64,000 nucleotides of DNA from Gemmatimonadota bacterium. Its GTDB lineage: Bacteria > Gemmatimonadota > Gemmatimonadetes > Palauibacterales > Palauibacteraceae. Below the pieces are notes generated by a model. That model did no database searches, was not told where the DNA came from, and saw nothing but the letters and a program-made list of their open reading frames with translations. This document shows positions 60,449-64,000 of the stretch, one piece after another; position 1 is the first letter of the stretch; each line of letters opens with the position of its first letter. Location: the NCBI GenBank assembly GCA_022825725.1, contig JAJDWE010000033.1, positions 1 through 64,000 of the forward strand, in the 5' to 3' direction. The translations under genes were made by a program, and so were the position numbers.

Positions 60449-62845
60449 CTAGCTGTGGATCTCGGTGAGTGCGTGCGGCTGCGCCCGGCCCTCGAGTTCG
60501 GCCAGGATCACGTCCGTCGTCAGCGGGATCCGGCACAGGCAGCGCCCGCCGAGTGCGTCCGCGATCGCGGAGGTGACCGCCGCGGATCCGGCCCCGACCG
60601 GGGGCTCTCCGATCCCCTTGGCGCCGATCGGCGTCTGCGGATCCGGCTCGCCCGCCGCCGCCCAGTCCATGCTGAGCGGCACATCGAGGATGCCGGGCGG
60701 TCTCGCGGTATAGAGCCGGTGGGCGAAGGGCACGCCCCACTTCGGGTCGAACACCCACTTCTGGCTGCGCGCCTGGCCGAAGCCCTGCACGCTGCCGCCG
60801 TGGATCTGCGCTGCGAGGCTGCGCGGGTGCACGACGACCCCGCAATCGGCGGAGCCCGTATAGTCGACGAGTTTCACGTCGCCCGTCTCCGTGTCGAGTT
60901 CGACGACCGCGAAGCCCACGACCCACGACCACGTCGAGCCCTCGTGCGAGAAGTTGTCCCGCGCCACGCCCATCAGGCCTTGGCCCGCCAGCTGCGTCGC
61001 GGAAGCCCGCGTGTAGTCGTTGATGTCCTCCGGCAACTCCTGGCCGGAGTATTCGCCGCCCATGTCGATGGCGCGCTCCGCGGCCTGCGCGAAGCTCAAG
61101 GAGCCTCCGGGGCCGCTTACGCGCGCGCCCCCGACCTGGTAGGCGCTCGCCGAGCCGCCCAGCGCGGCGGCCGCGACCTCCTGCAGCTTCCGCTTCAAGT
61201 CGAGCGCGGCGGCGTAGTTCGCGCGCGTGTGCGCGTGGATCGTCTGGCTTCCCGCCTGCACCGAACTGTACGGGTGGTGCTGGGAACTGTCGCCCCAGAT
61301 GACCGCGCAGTCGTCCCACTCGAGGCCGAGTTCATCCGCGGCGGCCCGCGCCGTGTCCGCCATGGAGTGCGTGCCGAGGTTCCCGATCCCCTGGTGGATG
61401 TAGAGCTTCCCGTCCGGGCGGATGAGGAGGAGCCCGTCGAAGCCCGACGAGCCGCCGACGTACGGACTCAGGCCGACGCCGATGCCCGTGACCTTCGTCC
61501 CGTTCCGCTGCCCGCTGAGCGCCTGCTTCCCGGCCCAGTCGAACTGCTCCGCGCCCGCGTCGATCGCCTCGCGCACGAAGGCGCTCGTCGTCGTCGCCCG
61601 CTGCGGCCCGAACTCCGAGTCGTGCGATGGGGCGTTGATCTTGCGGATCTCCACCCGGTCGATCCCCAGTTCGCGCGCCGCCTTGTCGACGAGCGGCTCG
61701 AGCATTGCGACGATCTGCGCCCCGCCGGGCCCCCGCTGCGCCGCCCGCGGCGGGGTGTTCGTGTAAAGGGTGAGGCCGCGGAAGCGCATCGCGTCGGGCT
61801 GGTACATGAGATCCGTCACCGCGCCCGCGGTGTTGTAATCGCCGGACCGCCCGTAGGGCCCGTGGTCCTGGATGATGTAGAGGTCGATCCCGGTGATCTT
61901 CCCGTCGCTCCGGAAGCCCATCTTCGTCCACGCCTGGAAGCCCGGGCGCGCGCGACCGATGTAGTTCTCCTCGTAGCGGTTGATCCGCATCATCACCGGC
62001 CGCTGGATCTTCTTCGCAAGAAGCGCGGTGACCTGGTAGATGGTGACGCCGGCGATCTTCGAACCGAAACCACCGCCGCAATACTGGCCCACGAAGACGA
62101 GCTCGTCCGGCTCCAGATCGAGCTGTCCCGCCATCGCCTGGTGAGCGCGCTGCGTGCTCTGGGTCGAACCGTACAGGTAGCAGCGCCCGTCCTCCCAGTA
62201 CGCCATGGAGCTTCGCGGCTCCATCGGGTGGTGGGTCAGCGACTGGTGTACGATCGTGTCCTCGAGGACGTAGTCCGCGTCGGCGAACGCCGCGTCGAGG
62301 TCGCCGTGCGACCACTCGTCCGTCGGCTCGCCCATCGGCAGCCGGCCCTCGGCCTCGGCCGCGTCGAACTCCGCCTGCGGCCACTTCAGGGGCACGAGTT
62401 CGCGCCCGTCCTCCCCGAAGCGCATGACGTTGCCCTCGAGCCGCGCGTTCGGGCCGCCGGGCCGCAGGCTGTCGAGCGGATCGATTGCGAAGGGGAGCGG
62501 CTCGAAGTCGATGTCGATCGCCTCGATCGCGTCCGCCGCCGTCGTCTCGTCCACCGCCGCCAGCGCCAGGATGGGCTCGCCCACGTACTTCGGCTCATCC
62601 GTGAGCGCCGGCTCGCCGGGGGCTTCGGGCTGGTTGACTTCACTCGCCCGCAGGATCCCGAGCACGCCGGGCATCGCGAGCGCGCGGCTCGCGTCCACGC
62701 TGCGCACGCGGGCGTGCGGCATCGGGCTCAGGAGGAGCTTGGCGAAGACCATCCCCTCCGCCCGGAAGTCCTCCGCGTACTTCGCACGTCCCGTGACTTT
62801 CGCGCGCAGATCCGGCGGCGAAATGTCCTGTCCGATTAGCGCCAT
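60449..62845 (-). CDS. PaoC-like molybdenum-cofactor subunit (aldehyde/xanthine oxidoreductase family)
   Basis: A 798-residue large subunit of the xanthine oxidase family. DLRAKVTGRAKYAEDF opens the family match; QYCGGGFGSKI binds the cofactor. RAAQRGPGGAQIVAMLEPLV and the active-site Glu in GAKGIGEPPVGAGSAAV are present. The last should deprotonate the hydroxyl ligand. Substrate is likely an aldehyde or N-heterocycle; the specificity pocket was not resolved. The protein itself has no signal peptide, so it would be exported with its Tat-tagged 2Fe-2S partner as in PaoABC. The three genes lie 13 nt apart, order 2Fe-2S, Mo, FAD. Confidence 0.93.
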   Translation of the reverse strand: MALIGQDISPPDLRAKVTGRAKYAEDFRAEGMVFAKLLLSPMPHARVRSVDASRALAMPGVLGILRASEVNQPEAPGEPALTDEPKYVGEPILALAAVDETTAADAIEAIDIDFEPLPFAIDPLDSLRPGGPNARLEGNVMRFGEDGRELVPLKWPQAEFDAAEAEGRLPMGEPTDEWSHGDLDAAFADADYVLEDTIVHQSLTHHPMEPRSSMAYWEDGRCYLYGSTQSTQRAHQAMAGQLDLEPDELVFVGQYCGGGFGSKIAGVTIYQVTALLAKKIQRPVMMRINRYEENYIGRARPGFQAWTKMGFRSDGKITGIDLYIIQDHGPYGRSGDYNTAGAVTDLMYQPDAMRFRGLTLYTNTPPRAAQRGPGGAQIVAMLEPLVDKAARELGIDRVEIRKINAPSHDSEFGPQRATTTSAFVREAIDAGAEQFDWAGKQALSGQRNGTKVTGIGVGLSPYVGGSSGFDGLLLIRPDGKLYIHQGIGNLGTHSMADTARAAADELGLEWDDCAVIWGDSSQHHPYSSVQAGSQTIHAHTRANYAAALDLKRKLQEVAAAALGGSASAYQVGGARVSGPGGSLSFAQAAERAIDMGGEYSGQELPEDINDYTRASATQLAGQGLMGVARDNFSHEGSTWSWVVGFAVVELDTETGDVKLVDYTGSADCGVVVHPRSLAAQIHGGSVQGFGQARSQKWVFDPKWGVPFAHRLYTARPPGILDVPLSMDWAAAGEPDPQTPIGAKGIGEPPVGAGSAAVTSAIADALGGRCLCRIPLTTDVILAELEGRAQPHALTEIHS

Positions 62846-62858
62846 GACCGTCCTCCCC

Positions 62859-63491
62859 TCACACCATGCGCCGCGCGTACTCGGCGGCACGCATGGCGGA
62901 GTTCAGGATTTTGTTGTAATCCCCGCAGCGGCAGAGATTGCCGGAGAGAGCCTCGGCCGTCTCCTCGCGCGTGGGCTCGGGGTTCTCGTTCGTGAGCGCG
63001 ACCATGCTCATGATGAAGCCGGGCGCGCAGAAGGCGCACTGGAACCCGCCCTCGTCGATCACCGCCTGCTGCACCGGGTGCAGCGTCCCGTCCGCGCTCT
63101 CGAGCCCTTCGATCGTCGTCACCGACCGGTCGCGCACCGCGTTCGTCAGCATCGAGCACGCGTAGTGCGAAACCCCGTCGATGAGCACCGTACAGGCGCC
63201 GCACTCCGCGCGGTCGCAACCGAGCTTCGTGCCGGTGAGGCCCAGCTTGTAGCGGAGCGTCATCGCCAGCGTCTCCTGCGGCATGACATCCACCGAACGC
63301 GACACTCCGTTCACGTCCAGCGAGATCATGCGGGGCATCGACGCGCGCACCGCCGCGCTCGCCGACAGGCTCCGGGCCCGGAAGAGGTGGCTGGAGGAGG
63401 AGACCACCGCGCCGGTCGCGATGACCCCCTTGATGAACGTCCTGCGGGAATGACCGGTTGGCGTCTCGGTCGTGATCTCGGCGTCACTCAT
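62859..63491 (-). CDS. Tat-exported 2Fe-2S subunit, PaoA/CoxS-like
   Basis: A 210-residue subunit with a Tat signal HSRRTFIKGVIATGAVV (twin Arg at 16-17), which would carry the whole complex to the periplasm. Two [2Fe-2S] sites: Cys92, Cys97, Cys100, Cys112 (GCDRAECGAC, then YAC) and Cys152, Cys155, Cys187, Cys189 (CAFC, then LCRCG). This matches E. coli PaoA. It is the first gene of the leftward cluster, and the 142 bp before it (63492-63633) contain no gene and presumably the promoter. Confidence 0.93.
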   Translation of the reverse strand: MSDAEITTETPTGHSRRTFIKGVIATGAVVSSSSHLFRARSLSASAAVRASMPRMISLDVNGVSRSVDVMPQETLAMTLRYKLGLTGTKLGCDRAECGACTVLIDGVSHYACSMLTNAVRDRSVTTIEGLESADGTLHPVQQAVIDEGGFQCAFCAPGFIMSMVALTNENPEPTREETAEALSGNLCRCGDYNKILNSAMRAAEYARRMV

Positions 63492-63633
63492 GGGCGAACC
63501 TCAAGCGGGAGACCTCTTTGCGCGTTTGCGTCGCGCCTGCCGCGTTTCCGCGGGAGACACAACGATCCACGGTGAATCCTTACATCGCCCGCCCCCGGAA
63601 ACAAGACTGCGGGCCGCGCTCCCGGCGGGGCCG

Positions 63634-64000
63634 TTACAGGATCCTTAGGAATCGGGGGTCGATGGAAAGGAGGAGGACCCAGTGCCCGCCGCTGTCGCCG
63701 GGCGATGGATCGCCGCGCAGACCGCGCATGACGTCGAGGCGAAGGATGTCGTAGACGAGTCCGAGGCCGAGTCCGGCGGACGCACGCAGACCCTCGCTGC
63801 CGCTCACGCCGAAGCGGCGGGCCGCGTCCTCGCCGGCGCGGCCGATTCCGGCCCAGCCGGCGGCTCCGATGGCGCGCAGCCGCATCCACGGGGACGCGAC
63901 GGTTCGCGACACCTCGGCTCGCCACAGCGCCATGCGGTCCCCGCCCCAGCCGCGAAACTCATAGCCGGGCAGCGAACCGCGCCCCCCGAGCAGGAAGAGC
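63634..64000 (-). CDS. BamA/Omp85-like outer-membrane protein, C-terminal part
   Basis: The open frame reaches the right edge, so the 5' part is outside the window. The visible 122 residues read LFLLGGRGSLPGYEFRGWGG then DRMALWRAEVSR, matching the C-terminal barrel signature of Omp85 proteins (GGxxSxRGYxxxxxG then alternating strands), and end with a hydrophobic C-terminal strand LSIDPRFLRIL. It should insert or secrete proteins at the outer membrane, or be a related surface antigen. The gene runs leftward, convergent in no pair here; its stop is 142 bp from the Pao-like cluster. Confidence 0.75.
   Translation of the reverse strand, partial: LFLLGGRGSLPGYEFRGWGGDRMALWRAEVSRTVASPWMRLRAIGAAGWAGIGRAGEDAARRFGVSGSEGLRASAGLGLGLVYDILRLDVMRGLRGDPSPGDSGGHWVLLLSIDPRFLRIL

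Overview
The window is high-GC, Gram-negative chromosomal DNA. It has outer-membrane and lipoprotein genes, a bactofilin, a Mycobacterium-like (Sdh1-type) succinate dehydrogenase, plant-type LRR proteins and a conserved origin region. I lean towards Gemmatimonadota or a relative. This is inference from gene content only and has moderate-to-low confidence.

Layout. 0-4 kb: an accessory island with a decayed IS1595-type transposase fragment, an EcoRII-type restriction-modification system (C5 methyltransferase, EcoRII-like nuclease, Vsr repair nuclease, joined by ATGA overlaps) and an unknown, possibly HEPN-like gene. The island abuts a 5'-truncated secreted-type LRR/zincin gene (4.0-7.4 kb). 7.4-12.9 kb: an NAD-linked formate dehydrogenase locus with fdhD, a fused NuoE-NuoF-like subunit and a catalytic subunit read through an in-frame TGA as selenocysteine, with an E. 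coli fdhF-like SECIS hairpin directly after it. 12.9-25.5 kb: aconitase-family hydro-lyase, epimerase, two envelope proteins, YgfZ, 2-oxoacid dehydrogenase E1beta and E2 (no E1alpha), succinate dehydrogenase and a VapBC-like pair.

25.6-38.2 kb is the replication-origin neighbourhood. Leftward genes are a Ca/Na antiporter, bactofilin, M23 peptidase, parB, parA, yidC, yidD, rnpA and rpmH. Rightward genes are dnaA and dnaN. Two near-perfect parS sites lie between parA and pyrF. The 294-bp dnaA-dnaN gap is the best oriC candidate. 38.2-43.4 kb: housekeeping and repair genes (Nudix, metallo-hydrolase, mutY, dapF). Upstream of dapF lies an unusual element with a 12-nt perfect anti-16S match in front of a 21-codon ORF.

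43.4-48.4 kb: glycine cleavage H and P proteins, a UPF0173 hydrolase and a lipoate-ligase-family protein that could lipoylate GcvH. 48.4-58.1 kb: a TolQ/ExbB-type channel protein, a Slt-type lytic transglycosylase, a cold-shock protein with clear promoter and terminator, DNA polymerase I with a lost proofreading site, a serine hydrolase, a Tat-exported epimerase and a spondin-domain lipoprotein. 58.1-63.5 kb: a PaoABC-like exported molybdenum hydroxylase linked to a cytochrome b and a small unknown protein. The right edge cuts a BamA-like outer-membrane protein.

Formate dehydrogenase, the Pao-like enzyme and succinate dehydrogenase together point to a respiratory heterotroph that oxidises small organic compounds. 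No tRNA, rRNA or CRISPR array was found.
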